Assembly (NCBI GenBank): GCA_023427845.1
Contig: JAEYZX010000141.1
Coordinates: 1-23,684, forward strand
From: Bacteroidota bacterium
GTDB lineage: Bacteria > Bacteroidota > Bacteroidia > Flavobacteriales > Flavobacteriaceae
Direction of reading: 5' to 3'
Length of the DNA stretch: 23,684 nt
The notes under the pieces are model-generated. The model ran no database searches. It was not told the origin of the DNA and saw only the letters and a list, made by a program, of their open reading frames with translations. The position numbers and the translations under genes are program-made. Of the stretch, positions 6,051 to 13,012 are shown piece after piece. Position 1 is the stretch's first letter, and each line of letters starts with the position of its first letter.

Positions 6051-7391
6051 TTATTTAATCGTAAAAATTACTTTTCGTACAAGCCTTCTCGCCATTTCAG
6101 AATCTTTGTCAACCGAAGCATCTTCACCTTTTGGTACGATGTTCAATCTTGAACCGTCGATTCCGGCTTTGATCAATGTATTCCTGATGAATTCAGCTCT
6201 TCTTGCAGAAAGTGCATTGTTGAACTCTGTGCTTCCGATCTCGTCAGCATAACCGGTGATATCTGCTGATGACGATGGGTTGTTTCTCATGTAGTTCAGG
6301 ATGAATGCTACGTTCTGAGTTGAAGCAGGTGTTGGTCTTGAGCTTCCGAAATCAAAGAATACTGCGATATAACCTTCGTTAATCAATTTTTTGACTACGT
6401 CTGAATTGTTGCCTGATTTTTCGACCATGGTTTGTACGCTGGAATCAACATACTTCTCTAGCTCGTCTGGAACACCATTTTGATTGCTGTCAACCATACG
6501 GCCTTTCGAATCAACCGCTACGCCTGCAACTGAATTGTTCTCAACATCAAGATAATCCGGAACGCCATCTTTATCAGAATCGTTCATCATAGTCTCAAGC
6601 TCGCCGATTCTCTTGTCAAGTTCGTCGATTTCTTCCATTCTGTCATCTTCAACAATCGCCCAGTCACCGTGAAGGTTTTCACTTCCAAGAGAATATGAAA
6701 GACCGATTGATGCCATTAGCATTTGTCCGGTAAGGTTATTGTCAGGCTCCGACAGGTGTCCGTCCCATGCGAAGTGCTGACGGAAGTTTGCAACAGTACT
6801 AATGTCGGCAACGAGCGCCAAACGGTCAAGCAATCGGAATTGTGGAGAAACACCAATTTTTATCCCGATATTATTTTCGGTGCGGTCGAAATTCGAATAT
6901 CCGCCGATCGGATCGACTCCGGTTTCCAATTTAGGAGTAACACGTGAATATTCAAGACCTGCATGGATCAAAAATGAAAATCTACCCAGTTGATCCTGAA
7001 TTCTCAGCAGTCGTGCCCCATTAATGACCCCTTGTAGACCAAAGCGTAGCTGTTCTACTTCAAATGGTTGGCTATCAGTGTCTTCATTGTTTTCGAACTT
7101 GTCAAAACTACCGTCTAACTTCACACCAAATGAAGGCGTAAACATATAGCGGACGCCGGCATTAAAATAATTTGGCTTAATTGTTCCAAGTACTGTAGTT
7201 GGATTACTGGTGTAGTAACCTTCTGTATAGGGCCGTACACCTTTACTTTGTCCGACGCTGGCCTCGATGGTCCATCTGTTGAACGATAAAGTTGGCACAC
7301 CTTGGTCGACAGTTTCCTTGTCATCTTCCTGGGCATGGCCACTATTCAGTGCCAGCAGGCTAATGGTAAGTAGTAGTAGTTTTTGTTTCAT
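6051..7391 (-). CDS. OmpA-family outer membrane protein with TSP3-type calcium repeats
   Basis: A 446-residue protein from the chosen start (MKQKLLLLTISLLALNSGHAQ, a signal peptide). After it come alternating strands of an N-terminal outer-membrane beta-barrel (WTIEASVGQSKG, FNAGVRYMFTPSFGVKLDGSFDKF, ASIGLSYSLG). A linker with a short coiled coil (RMEEIDELDKRIGELETMM) leads to two thrombospondin type-3 calcium motifs, DSDKDGVPDYLD and DSNQNGVPDELE. The C-terminal domain has the OmpA peptidoglycan-binding motifs: YIAVFFDFGSS, ITGYADEIGSTEFNNALSARRAEFIRN and a final RKVIF. It should anchor the outer membrane to peptidoglycan. The frame is open to 7421, but M at 7391 (or 7400) begins a normal signal peptide. 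A TAnnTTTG element lies 54 nt upstream and a terminator follows, so it is probably monocistronic and well expressed. Confidence 0.93.
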   Translation of the reverse strand: MKQKLLLLTISLLALNSGHAQEDDKETVDQGVPTLSFNRWTIEASVGQSKGVRPYTEGYYTSNPTTVLGTIKPNYFNAGVRYMFTPSFGVKLDGSFDKFENNEDTDSQPFEVEQLRFGLQGVINGARLLRIQDQLGRFSFLIHAGLEYSRVTPKLETGVDPIGGYSNFDRTENNIGIKIGVSPQFRLLDRLALVADISTVANFRQHFAWDGHLSEPDNNLTGQMLMASIGLSYSLGSENLHGDWAIVEDDRMEEIDELDKRIGELETMMNDSDKDGVPDYLDVENNSVAGVAVDSKGRMVDSNQNGVPDELEKYVDSSVQTMVEKSGNNSDVVKKLINEGYIAVFFDFGSSRPTPASTQNVAFILNYMRNNPSSSADITGYADEIGSTEFNNALSARRAEFIRNTLIKAGIDGSRLNIVPKGEDASVDKDSEMARRLVRKVIFTIK

Positions 7392-7444
7392 ATTTGACAT
7401 GCTTTTAGTAGGACAATTCAATTTTACTATTAAATTCTCAATTG

Positions 7445-7452
7445 CAAATATA
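7445..7452 (-). promoter_or_regulatory. Promoter -7 element of the OmpA-family gene
   Basis: The minus strand reads TATATTTG, matching TAnnTTTG, in an AT-rich gap between divergent genes. The start codon at 7391 is 54 nt downstream, giving a leader of about 45 nt. No clear -33 TTG at standard spacing. Confidence 0.55.
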
Positions 7453-7542
7453 CTAGTTTAGAATTAAAATTCTATTTTTATGTTAAAATACTTAAAATGA
7501 TTAACGGATAATTAACAACGGCATCGTTTTAAATTCTTAAAA

Positions 7543-7965
7543 ATGAGAACCTCTGAAATTTTCGTTACCGTTGATTCTGTTGTCTTTCGTAAGTTATCAA
7601 CAAGCATACAGGTGGCACTTATCAAACGCCGCAACAATCCATTTAAAGACTTATGGGCACTACCGGGCGGCTTTGTCGACCACAATGAAGACCTGCATGA
7701 TGCCGCCGTTCGCGAACTCAGGGAAGAAACCGGCTTACTGGTTCATAGCATGCAGCAAGTATACGCTTTTGGAAAACCGGGGCGCGACCCGAGGGGGCAC
7801 ACCATATCAATTACTTATTATTCTTGCATTGAAGCAGAAAAATCCGATCTGATGGCAGCCGATGATGCAACGGAGGCACGATGGTTTTCGGTTGATGCAT
7901 TGCCACCATTGGCATTTGACCATAAGGAAATCATTAACTTTACGCGATCTAAATTCAGTATATGA
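7543..7965 (+). CDS. Nudix hydrolase
   Basis: A 140-residue cytoplasmic protein with a complete Nudix box at residues 43-65: GFVDHNE, a seven-residue spacer, then RELREETGL, matching Gx5Ex7REUxEExGU. The metal-binding Glu residues of REETG are all present, so it should hydrolyse a nucleoside diphosphate linked to another group. Upstream strands (IQVALIKRR, WALPGGFV) and the later GRDPRGHTISITYY resemble the COG1051 ADP-ribose pyrophosphatase type, but the substrate cannot be read from sequence. No helix-turn-helix domain follows, so it is not an NrtR-type regulator. Its stop overlaps the start of the thioesterase gene by 4 nt (ATGA), so the two are translated from one message. Confidence 0.93.
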   Translation: MRTSEIFVTVDSVVFRKLSTSIQVALIKRRNNPFKDLWALPGGFVDHNEDLHDAAVRELREETGLLVHSMQQVYAFGKPGRDPRGHTISITYYSCIEAEKSDLMAADDATEARWFSVDALPPLAFDHKEIINFTRSKFSI

Positions 7966-8345
7966 GATTCCACACCCGAAAATGGGTCAAGCCCGAAGAC
8001 CTGAATCCAAACGGAACTTTATTCGGCGGAAAATTGCTTGCATGGATTGATGAAGAGCTTGCGCTGTTCTCAATTATACTTCTGCAAAATACACGGATCG
8101 TCACAAAGCACATGTCGGAAATAAATTTCCGCAGTTCGGCCCAACAAGGCGATATCGTGGAAATCGGGATCGACGTTGTCCGGTTTGGAAATACTTCAAT
8201 CACACTGAAATGTGAGGTACGCAATATTATGACACGCGCCACAATCATTTCGATAGACACCGTGACAATGGTTAGCCTGGACGAAGACGGAAAACCGGTT
8301 CGTCACGGCAAATCATTTGACGATGTCGAAGATTTTAACGATTAA
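7962..8345 (+). CDS. Hotdog-fold acyl-CoA thioesterase
   Basis: A 127-residue single hotdog domain of the YciA/BACH type, expected to hydrolyse acyl-CoA to free acid and CoA in the cytoplasm. The signature is NPNGTLFGGKLLAWIDEELA at residues 15-34: the GG turn begins the central helix, and Asp30 is in the position of the acidic catalytic residue in this family. Later strands TKHMSEINFRSSAQQGDIVEIGIDVVRFGNTSITLKCEV follow the hotdog core order. Chain-length preference cannot be read. ATG 7962 overlaps the Nudix stop in ATGA. The stop codon directly abuts the end of the convergent DUF3817 gene, leaving no room for a separate terminator hairpin. Confidence 0.9.
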   Translation: MRFHTRKWVKPEDLNPNGTLFGGKLLAWIDEELALFSIILLQNTRIVTKHMSEINFRSSAQQGDIVEIGIDVVRFGNTSITLKCEVRNIMTRATIISIDTVTMVSLDEDGKPVRHGKSFDDVEDFND

Positions 8346-8633
8346 CTATACGCTTTTAGGATCTCGAAGGTATTTTTTTTCAACATAAAAGGTGCCGAAT
8401 GGCAATACCGATGCCAACAGAATTATCGTGAGTTTTTTAGCAGACCAATTGTATTCGTATTTCAGCATTAGCGCCAAAATCACATAGGCTACAAATAACA
8501 GCCCATGTGCCATTCCGATATGTTTGACGTAAAGCGGATCGTCCATCAGGTATTTCATCGGCATTGCGAAAAAAAATAAAAGTAAAAGAGAAACACCTTC
8601 GAGAAATGCGGTAATTTTAAAGATTTTAAGCAT
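8346..8633 (-). CDS. DUF3817 family integral membrane protein
   Basis: A 95-residue membrane protein with three hydrophobic helices (about residues 4-27, 37-57, 67-83). The pattern FKITAFLEGVSLLLLFFFAMPMKYL, then KHIGMAHGLLFVAYV and PFGTFYVEKKYL, is characteristic of DUF3817 (COG2322-like) proteins, which are small inner membrane proteins of unknown function. The GxxHG-like MAHG in the second helix is well conserved in the family. The stop codon begins immediately after the stop of the convergent thioesterase gene. A TAnnTTTG element lies 25 nt before the start. It is divergent from the DUF6155 gene. Confidence 0.87.
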   Translation of the reverse strand: MLKIFKITAFLEGVSLLLLFFFAMPMKYLMDDPLYVKHIGMAHGLLFVAYVILALMLKYEYNWSAKKLTIILLASVLPFGTFYVEKKYLRDPKSV

Positions 8634-8657
8634 TTGTATTGGCTATAAGATTTCGCG

Positions 8658-8665
8658 CAAAAATA
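8658..8665 (-). promoter_or_regulatory. Promoter -7 element of the DUF3817 gene
   Basis: The minus strand reads TATTTTTG, matching TAnnTTTG, 25 nt before the start codon at 8633. A TTG occurs 23 nt upstream of it, a little further than the usual -33 spacing. Confidence 0.5.
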
Positions 8666-8708
8666 CGGAATCGCAGCCAGTGAATATACCAAAAACAGTA
8701 AAAATTTA

Positions 8709-9224
8709 ATGAGTAAGCGCGATTTAAAAAAGTATCTTGCAGGTCTGGATAAAGAACAGGTTAGCGAACAACTTCTCGAACTTTACGATAAATTCCGAGA
8801 GGTCAAAATTTATTATGATTTCGTATTCAATCCGAAAGAGGATAAGCTTATCAGCGAAGCGAAACTCAAAATCAGTAATGAGTACTTTCCTGTCAAATCC
8901 AAACGAGCCAAGTTACGCCGTTCGGTACCTCAAAAATACATCAAGCATTTCCTGACCCTTGGGGTAGATCCGCTGGCATTGGCCGATTTGATGTTTTTTG
9001 CAATCGAAACGGCTATGAAATACTCGGCAAAAAGGGAAATGAAATACAATTCTTTTTACAAAAGCATACTTACCGCTTATGATCAGGCCGTTCGTTTTAC
9101 GATTGAGAATGGGATCGTAAACGATTTCAGTGAACGAATTGATTTAATCGAAGCTGAAGCCCGTCGCCAAAGATGGGAAAATCAATTTTCATTTTCCGAA
9201 ATCCGTGAAAGTGTTAAAGTGTAA
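8709..9224 (+). CDS. DUF6155 family protein
   Basis: A 171-residue, basic, all-helical cytoplasmic protein. The N-terminal SKRDLKKYLAGLDKEQVSEQLLELYDKFREVKIYYDFVFNPKEDKL and the following KISNEYFP...KRRS-like segment, then KHFLTLGVDPLALADLM, match what I recall of DUF6155 proteins from Flavobacterium. No catalytic motif is visible and the function is unknown. It is divergently transcribed from the DUF3817 gene; the 75-nt gap between them carries the DUF3817 promoter but no clear -7 element on the plus strand. The two small genes downstream start 75 nt after its stop and could share its transcript. Confidence 0.8.
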   Translation: MSKRDLKKYLAGLDKEQVSEQLLELYDKFREVKIYYDFVFNPKEDKLISEAKLKISNEYFPVKSKRAKLRRSVPQKYIKHFLTLGVDPLALADLMFFAIETAMKYSAKREMKYNSFYKSILTAYDQAVRFTIENGIVNDFSERIDLIEAEARRQRWENQFSFSEIRESVKV

Positions 9225-9299
9225 ATGATGGAACAACGGCTGAAAATCGTATAACAGCCTCGGAGCCGTAATGTCGAAATTTGTAAAAAAGATTCGACT

Positions 9300-9755
9300 A
9301 TGGCAGATTTATTACGCTCCAGGACATCTTTACTAACATTTAAATGCGACGGTACTACTATTATACCGACTCGCGGAAAGCACAATTCTACAACGGTTAA
9401 AGCTGTCGTAGATATGCTGAAATATGCCGAGCCTGAAATTCTTTACGCGGGTGACGAAGCTTCGCAACCGTCATCCAAAAAGAACCTTACAGGTGATGGC
9501 TTGTATGTACGAATCCACGTTATTGATCCACCGTCAATCATAGATTTCACAAGTTGTCAGTCAAAAACCATCATCTGGTTTAGCAAGCAACTCAGAGGTA
9601 ATAAAGAACATATTGTTTTTACGACATCAGAGAATAGAACTGGTGGATTGCAAACGGTGATCGATATTTACGTGCGCGGAATTTTGGTTACTGCAAGACA
9701 CAGGAAAATCCACAAAATCAATCAACCTGTAAATCGTCTTGATTATGCCGTTTAA
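9300..9755 (+). CDS. Unrecognised small protein, first of a tandem paralog pair
   Basis: A 151-residue protein that I do not recognise. It has no signal peptide or membrane segment and is rich in beta-branched residues, suggesting an alpha/beta fold. The central part (TTVKAVVDMLKYAEPEILYAGDE ... NLTGDGLYVRIHVID) matches the next gene (MVQIVTEILRYGKPEFLHIGECE ... NLTEDCTDTAIIRVNLL) at many positions: V, V, L, (K/R)Y, PE, L, G, NLT-D, (I/V)RV. A late strand TVIDIYVRG also aligns with STVDIVIAP. This points to gene duplication and is the best evidence that both are real. The basic C-terminus (ARHRKIHKINQPVNRL) is specific to this copy. The start at 9300 is uncertain: an ATG at 9271 opens a different frame that ends after 21 codons. 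Its last 11 nt overlap the next gene. Confidence 0.6.
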   Translation: MADLLRSRTSLLTFKCDGTTIIPTRGKHNSTTVKAVVDMLKYAEPEILYAGDEASQPSSKKNLTGDGLYVRIHVIDPPSIIDFTSCQSKTIIWFSKQLRGNKEHIVFTTSENRTGGLQTVIDIYVRGILVTARHRKIHKINQPVNRLDYAV

Positions 9756-10173
9756 AGCACTACCGAAAGAAACCTCGACGCTGCTATTCAAGCTGCCGCA
9801 CATATCAAACCTTTTTGTGTTCAAAGAAAATTTTTCAAATCACTTCGGTATGGTTCAGATCGTGACCGAAATATTGCGGTACGGAAAGCCTGAATTCCTA
9901 CATATCGGTGAATGTGAAGATAATTCTGTCGATTATGAAAATCTTACCGAAGATTGTACCGATACTGCAATCATTCGTGTCAACCTGCTCGAGAATATAT
10001 TTCTTACCGAAGAACCGGAAGTCATCACAAGACTGTTTATCGAAGAACTTGAAAATCATGACAACGCGATAACGGTCGACAGCAATGTGATTGATTCCGA
10101 AATCAATGCAAGTACAGTAGATATTGTGATCGCTCCGGTCAATTCGAAGCTGCGTAGAAACGAGGCCGCTTAA
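9745..10173 (+). CDS. Unrecognised small protein, second of a tandem paralog pair
   Basis: A 142-residue acidic protein of unknown family (start MPFKALPKETSTLLF). It shares the core pattern V-(I/V)-T/D-(I/M)L-(K/R)Y--PE-L--G-E and NLT-D---(I/V)RV with the upstream protein, at matching positions, so the two look like diverged duplicates of one domain. This copy has an acidic C-terminal half (EEPEVITRLFIEELENHDN), against a basic one in its partner, so the two could differ in charge while sharing a fold. The frame is also open from a TTG at 9739, but ATG 9745 overlaps the previous gene's stop by 11 nt and fits coupled translation. No catalytic motif, signal peptide or membrane segment is visible. 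A probable gene remnant follows directly. Confidence 0.6.
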   Translation: MPFKALPKETSTLLFKLPHISNLFVFKENFSNHFGMVQIVTEILRYGKPEFLHIGECEDNSVDYENLTEDCTDTAIIRVNLLENIFLTEEPEVITRLFIEELENHDNAITVDSNVIDSEINASTVDIVIAPVNSKLRRNEAA

Positions 10174-10520
10174 ACCATTTCGAAAAATTTAATCTCGGGA
10201 AGTACTTGGGATTTCATGGCGTTACCGGGAAGACGATTTTTGCAGGTAATCAAATCTGCGATTGCAATCAGGCTTAAGGAACAAATGACAGTTGCCACCA
10301 TCCAACTACTACTAATGAAGAAGTCAATTTCGTTTGTGAAAGCATACAACAGCTTGCGCAAAATCATAAAGAATGGGGAACCGCTTATAAGTATAATGCC
10401 AATACAAATGAATTTTTGCACGAAAGCGGAATCCCGGACAGCAAACGGATGGTGGAAAATGGTTCACTTTTGACTAACTACTTTCTTTTTTTTGTGTTTC
10501 CAACGTTTATGCGTCCATAA
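10158..10520 (+). pseudogene. Possible decayed gene with in-frame TAA at 10275-10277
   Basis: One frame in this gap reads like ordinary protein on both sides of a single stop. Before TAA 10275-10277 it encodes FEKFNLGKYLGFHGVTGK and then TIFAGNQICDCNQA. After it come TTTNEEVNFVCESIQQLAQ, NHKEWGTAYKYNANTNEFLH and ESGIPDSKRMVENGSLLTNY. There is no ATG at the left end, since an in-frame TAG precedes codon 10158. The true coding part probably ends near 10474, where it runs into the tail of the opposite gene; the frame itself closes at 10520. A competing open frame (10216-10473) lacks any stop but has the skewed Ile/Lys/Met-rich composition of a shadow. I know no homolog, so this is a judgement from composition only; a sequencing error at 10275 is the other explanation. 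Confidence 0.35.
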
Positions 10521-11354
10521 ATAGAATTCAGGCGCAGCAATTATCTGTTGCTCCACTTCACGCAGGAAGGTTTCGGTAATTTGGTAATCGGGTATTGACC
10601 TCGCGTCCTCTGTCAGTACCATAAAGGTTGCTTCATAATAACCGCGTTTGACCTTGCATACTTTCAACATCAGCACAGTCATATCGAATTTCTTCGCGAG
10701 CATTTCGGCACCCGTATGGACGGGCGTCTGAATTCCCATAAAATCGGCCCAATGATAGGCTTTCGAAGCTTTAGGCGATTGGTCACTGGCAAAACCATAT
10801 ACGCCGGGAATTCCGTTGGCTTCATTTTTTTGAATTGTCGGAATCGCTTCTTTTGTGGTAATCAACTCGGCTTTGAACTTTGAACGGATATCACGCACCA
10901 ACTTATCGAAATGTCGGTTGGCAATCCGCTTGTAGATGGCATAACCAGGATACGTGATGAATTTGTTCATTGATATAACCCATTCGTAACTCGCATAGTG
11001 GGCGAGCATCAACGCAATGCTTTTTCCTTTCAGCTCATATCCACGGTAGAGTTCGAGGTTGGTAAACCGGAAGCGTTTATTGATTTCAGACTCAGATATT
11101 GCCGTCGTCTTTATCATTTCCAGAAACATGTCGCACAGATGGCGAAACGATTTCTTCTCAATCGATAAACGCTGCTGCGCTGAAAGATTTGGAAAAGCGA
11201 GTTTAAGGTTTTCCCGCACCGTTTTTTTTCGGTAACCGATGATATAATAAATAATAAAATAAACGAAATCTGAAAATAGGTAAAGCAGTCGGAACGGTAG
11301 TATTGATATACACCACAATAGCGGATACAGAATCAGGAAAACTAAAAACTGCAT
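10464..11354 (-). CDS. Lipid A biosynthesis-type lysophospholipid acyltransferase (LpxL/HtrB family)
   Basis: A 296-residue protein from the chosen start (MQFLVFLILYPLLWCISILPF, a membrane anchor). Next comes the family feature YRKKTVRENLKLAFPNLS, then the catalytic H-x4-D/E motif in LAHYASYEW (His and Glu five residues apart, about residues 117-122), then GIPGVYGFASDQSP and the C-terminal FYLWTHKRWKHKK, typical of the family. It should transfer a fatty acyl chain to lipid A or a related lipid at the inner face of the inner membrane. Which acyl position is modified cannot be read. The frame extends to 11390, but a TAnnTTTG element at 11368-11375 lies inside that extension, so translation must begin later, at 11354. 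It diverges from the rhomboid gene. Confidence 0.93.
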   Translation of the reverse strand: MQFLVFLILYPLLWCISILPFRLLYLFSDFVYFIIYYIIGYRKKTVRENLKLAFPNLSAQQRLSIEKKSFRHLCDMFLEMIKTTAISESEINKRFRFTNLELYRGYELKGKSIALMLAHYASYEWVISMNKFITYPGYAIYKRIANRHFDKLVRDIRSKFKAELITTKEAIPTIQKNEANGIPGVYGFASDQSPKASKAYHWADFMGIQTPVHTGAEMLAKKFDMTVLMLKVCKVKRGYYEATFMVLTEDARSIPDYQITETFLREVEQQIIAAPEFYLWTHKRWKHKKKKVVSQK

Positions 11355-11367
11355 TATATTTTTTTTG

Positions 11368-11375
11368 CAAATATA
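11368..11375 (-). promoter_or_regulatory. Promoter -7 element of the acyltransferase gene; decides its start
   Basis: The minus strand reads TATATTTG, 13 nt before ATG 11354, giving a leader of about 7 nt. The longer reading frame from 11390 would start upstream of this promoter, so the shorter start is preferred. Confidence 0.6.
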
Positions 11376-11445
11376 CATCATAACAGCCATTTTGCCGTTT
11401 TCCTATAGGATTGCAACCGAAACAATTTCTACTTTTACATCAATT

Positions 11446-12090
11446 ATGAATATAGACAACGTCCTGATCGCCATTATTGCCATTACCACAATCATAAGCT
11501 ACAAAGGTTTTAACGACCTCGCTTTTTTCCGAAGATATGAATTCCATGTCGGCAGTATCCGCGCCGGCGATCAAATCCGAATGGTTTCATCGGCGTTCCT
11601 GCATGCCGATCTTGGGCACCTGTTCCTGAACATGCTTACGTTATATTTCTTCGCACCTGTTGTCATTGCGCATCTGGGTGCGTTGACTTTTCTGATGCTT
11701 TATTTCGGCAGCCTGATTTTTGGCAGCATGTTGACGTTGATATTCCATAAAAACGATTACAGCTACCGTGCAATTGGAGCCTCAGGGGCCGTAACGGGGA
11801 TTTTATATTCAGCTATATTGTTGGAACCCGACAGTGAAATAGGTTTGTATTTTATACTTTGGATGCCCGCGTATGTTTTTGGGATAGCGTATCTGCTGTA
11901 TTCAATTTACGGAATGCGTTCCAAAAGTGATAACATAGGCCATACAGCCCACTTTGGCGGCGCAATCGGCGGGTATGTACTTACGCTGATGAAACAGCCG
12001 TCAATGTTCACTGAAAATACATTTATGGTCATTGTACTTGCCATTCCAATCGTAATTTTGTTTGTGCTCGCAAAACTTGGTAAAATATAA
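11446..12090 (+). CDS. Rhomboid-family intramembrane serine protease
   Basis: A 214-residue inner membrane protein with about six hydrophobic segments. The rhomboid signatures are complete: HLFLN (His58, Asn62) in the second helix region, GASGAVTG with catalytic Ser113, and HTAHFGGAIGG with catalytic His169. It should cleave transmembrane segments of membrane proteins; the substrate is unknown. The frame is open from 11365, which is inside the opposite gene's promoter region, so I chose ATG 11446, where MNIDNVLIAIIAITTIISY starts the first helix. A TACTTTTA sequence at about 11430 resembles a -7 element 16-17 nt after a TTG, but it is weak. The SIMPL gene follows 46 nt after the stop on the same strand and may be cotranscribed. 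Confidence 0.93.
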   Translation: MNIDNVLIAIIAITTIISYKGFNDLAFFRRYEFHVGSIRAGDQIRMVSSAFLHADLGHLFLNMLTLYFFAPVVIAHLGALTFLMLYFGSLIFGSMLTLIFHKNDYSYRAIGASGAVTGILYSAILLEPDSEIGLYFILWMPAYVFGIAYLLYSIYGMRSKSDNIGHTAHFGGAIGGYVLTLMKQPSMFTENTFMVIVLAIPIVILFVLAKLGKI

Positions 12091-12136
12091 TGGCACAACA
12101 TTTGTCATCCCACTATTCAAATCTAAAACAAATACT

Positions 12137-12868
12137 ATGAAAACCATTTTTTACAATTTTCAGAAACGAATCGATACAATTACCCTGCTGTTATTGTCGG
12201 TAATATTTTTATCGGCGGGAAGTATGTTGGCACAGGAAAATAAACAAATTCCGTTGATTAATGTTTCAGGTGAAGGGAAAGTCCGCGTAACACCAGATCA
12301 GGCGCTGATTTCGGTAACGGTTGAATCCAAGGGCAATGTTGCTGCAGAGGTTAAAAAACAAAATGATCAGGCGGTGGAGAAAGTGATTCAGTTCATACGT
12401 AAATCAAATCTACCAAAAGAAGATGTTATGACACAGCGCGTGGCGTTGAATCCGCAGTATGATTATGAAAAAAAGAAATACTACTACATTGCCACTCAAA
12501 CAATAGAGATTTTCTTGAAAGATCTCAATAAATACGATGCTTTGATGGCCGGAATGGTCGAGTCCGGAATAAACCGTATCAATAACGTTGAATTCAAATC
12601 GTCAAAAATGGCCCAACACCAGTCGGAAGCTAGAAAGCTTGCAATCAGGGAAGCAAAAGCCAAAGCCGAGGATTTTGTTTCGGTAATCGGACAGAAAGTA
12701 GGAGAGGCACATACGATCAACGACAATACGCAAATTATTTATCCACAACCGATGTATGCCGCCCGTATGGAGATGAAAACTTCCGATGCGTCTGAAGTTC
12801 GTCAGACAGCTGCAATAGGAGAAATAAACATAATCGCTAATGTATCAGTCAGTTTCATTCTCGAATAA
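12137..12868 (+). CDS. SIMPL domain (DUF541) exported protein
   Basis: A 243-residue protein. An N-terminal hydrophobic segment (ITLLLLSVIFLSAGSMLAQE) forms a signal peptide with likely cleavage after MLA or at AQ. The mature part is a SIMPL domain: INVSGEGKVRVTPDQALISVTVESKG, then VTQRV-type strands (VMTQRVALNPQYDYEKKKYYYIATQTIEIFLKD), GINRINNVEFKSSK, and AREAKAKAEDF-like (AIREAKAKAEDFVSVIGQKVGEA), ending with an IIANVSVSFIL strand. Members form oligomeric periplasmic or surface assemblies (BP26, YggE); the molecular role here is unknown. The frame is open from 12062 across the end of the rhomboid gene, but ATG 12137 places the signal peptide correctly. A strong terminator follows. Confidence 0.9.
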   Translation: MKTIFYNFQKRIDTITLLLLSVIFLSAGSMLAQENKQIPLINVSGEGKVRVTPDQALISVTVESKGNVAAEVKKQNDQAVEKVIQFIRKSNLPKEDVMTQRVALNPQYDYEKKKYYYIATQTIEIFLKDLNKYDALMAGMVESGINRINNVEFKSSKMAQHQSEARKLAIREAKAKAEDFVSVIGQKVGEAHTINDNTQIIYPQPMYAARMEMKTSDASEVRQTAAIGEINIIANVSVSFILE

Positions 12869-12885
12869 ATTTGCTTCAATTTCAT

Positions 12886-12914
12886 AAAGCCCCTTATTGG
12901 GGCTTTTTTTTTTT
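12886..12914 (+). terminator. Intrinsic terminator after the SIMPL gene
   Basis: AAAGCCCC (12886-12893) pairs with GGGGCTTT (12899-12906) around a TTATT loop and is followed by an uninterrupted T run to 12914. It starts 18 nt after the stop codon. Confidence 0.93.
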
Positions 12915-12999
12915 GAAACTTGATGACAGCCGGATGGTAATTGTTAAAAAAAAACGGAATAAAACCCGCTGATGATTATGGTTTTCAGGCACCTTTGGC

Positions 13000-13007
13000 T
13001 AAATTTG
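13000..13007 (+). promoter_or_regulatory. nhaA promoter -7 element, nearly leaderless
   Basis: TAAATTTG matches TAnnTTTG and ends five bases before ATG 13013. With the usual 5-7 nt from -7 element to transcription start, the message would begin at or just before the start codon. The -33 box is not clear. Confidence 0.55.
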
Positions 13008-13012
13008 CGACT

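Noticed and set aside
9238..9259. GGCTG/CAGCC hairpin after the DUF6155 gene as a terminator
   Set aside because: Only five base pairs with a 12-nt loop and no T run after it.
9271..9333. ATG 9271 as the start of the first paralog gene
   Set aside because: It opens a different frame that meets TAA after 21 codons; joining it to the 9300 frame would need a frameshift that nothing else supports.
10216..10473. Open frame encoding an 85-residue protein
   Set aside because: Its composition is skewed (Ile, Lys, Met, Arg-rich without pattern) and it overlaps a different frame that reads much more like real protein, so it is probably a shadow.
12941..13012. Longer NhaA starting at TTG 12941
   Set aside because: The extension contains the TAnnTTTG promoter element and has no match to the family's N-terminus.
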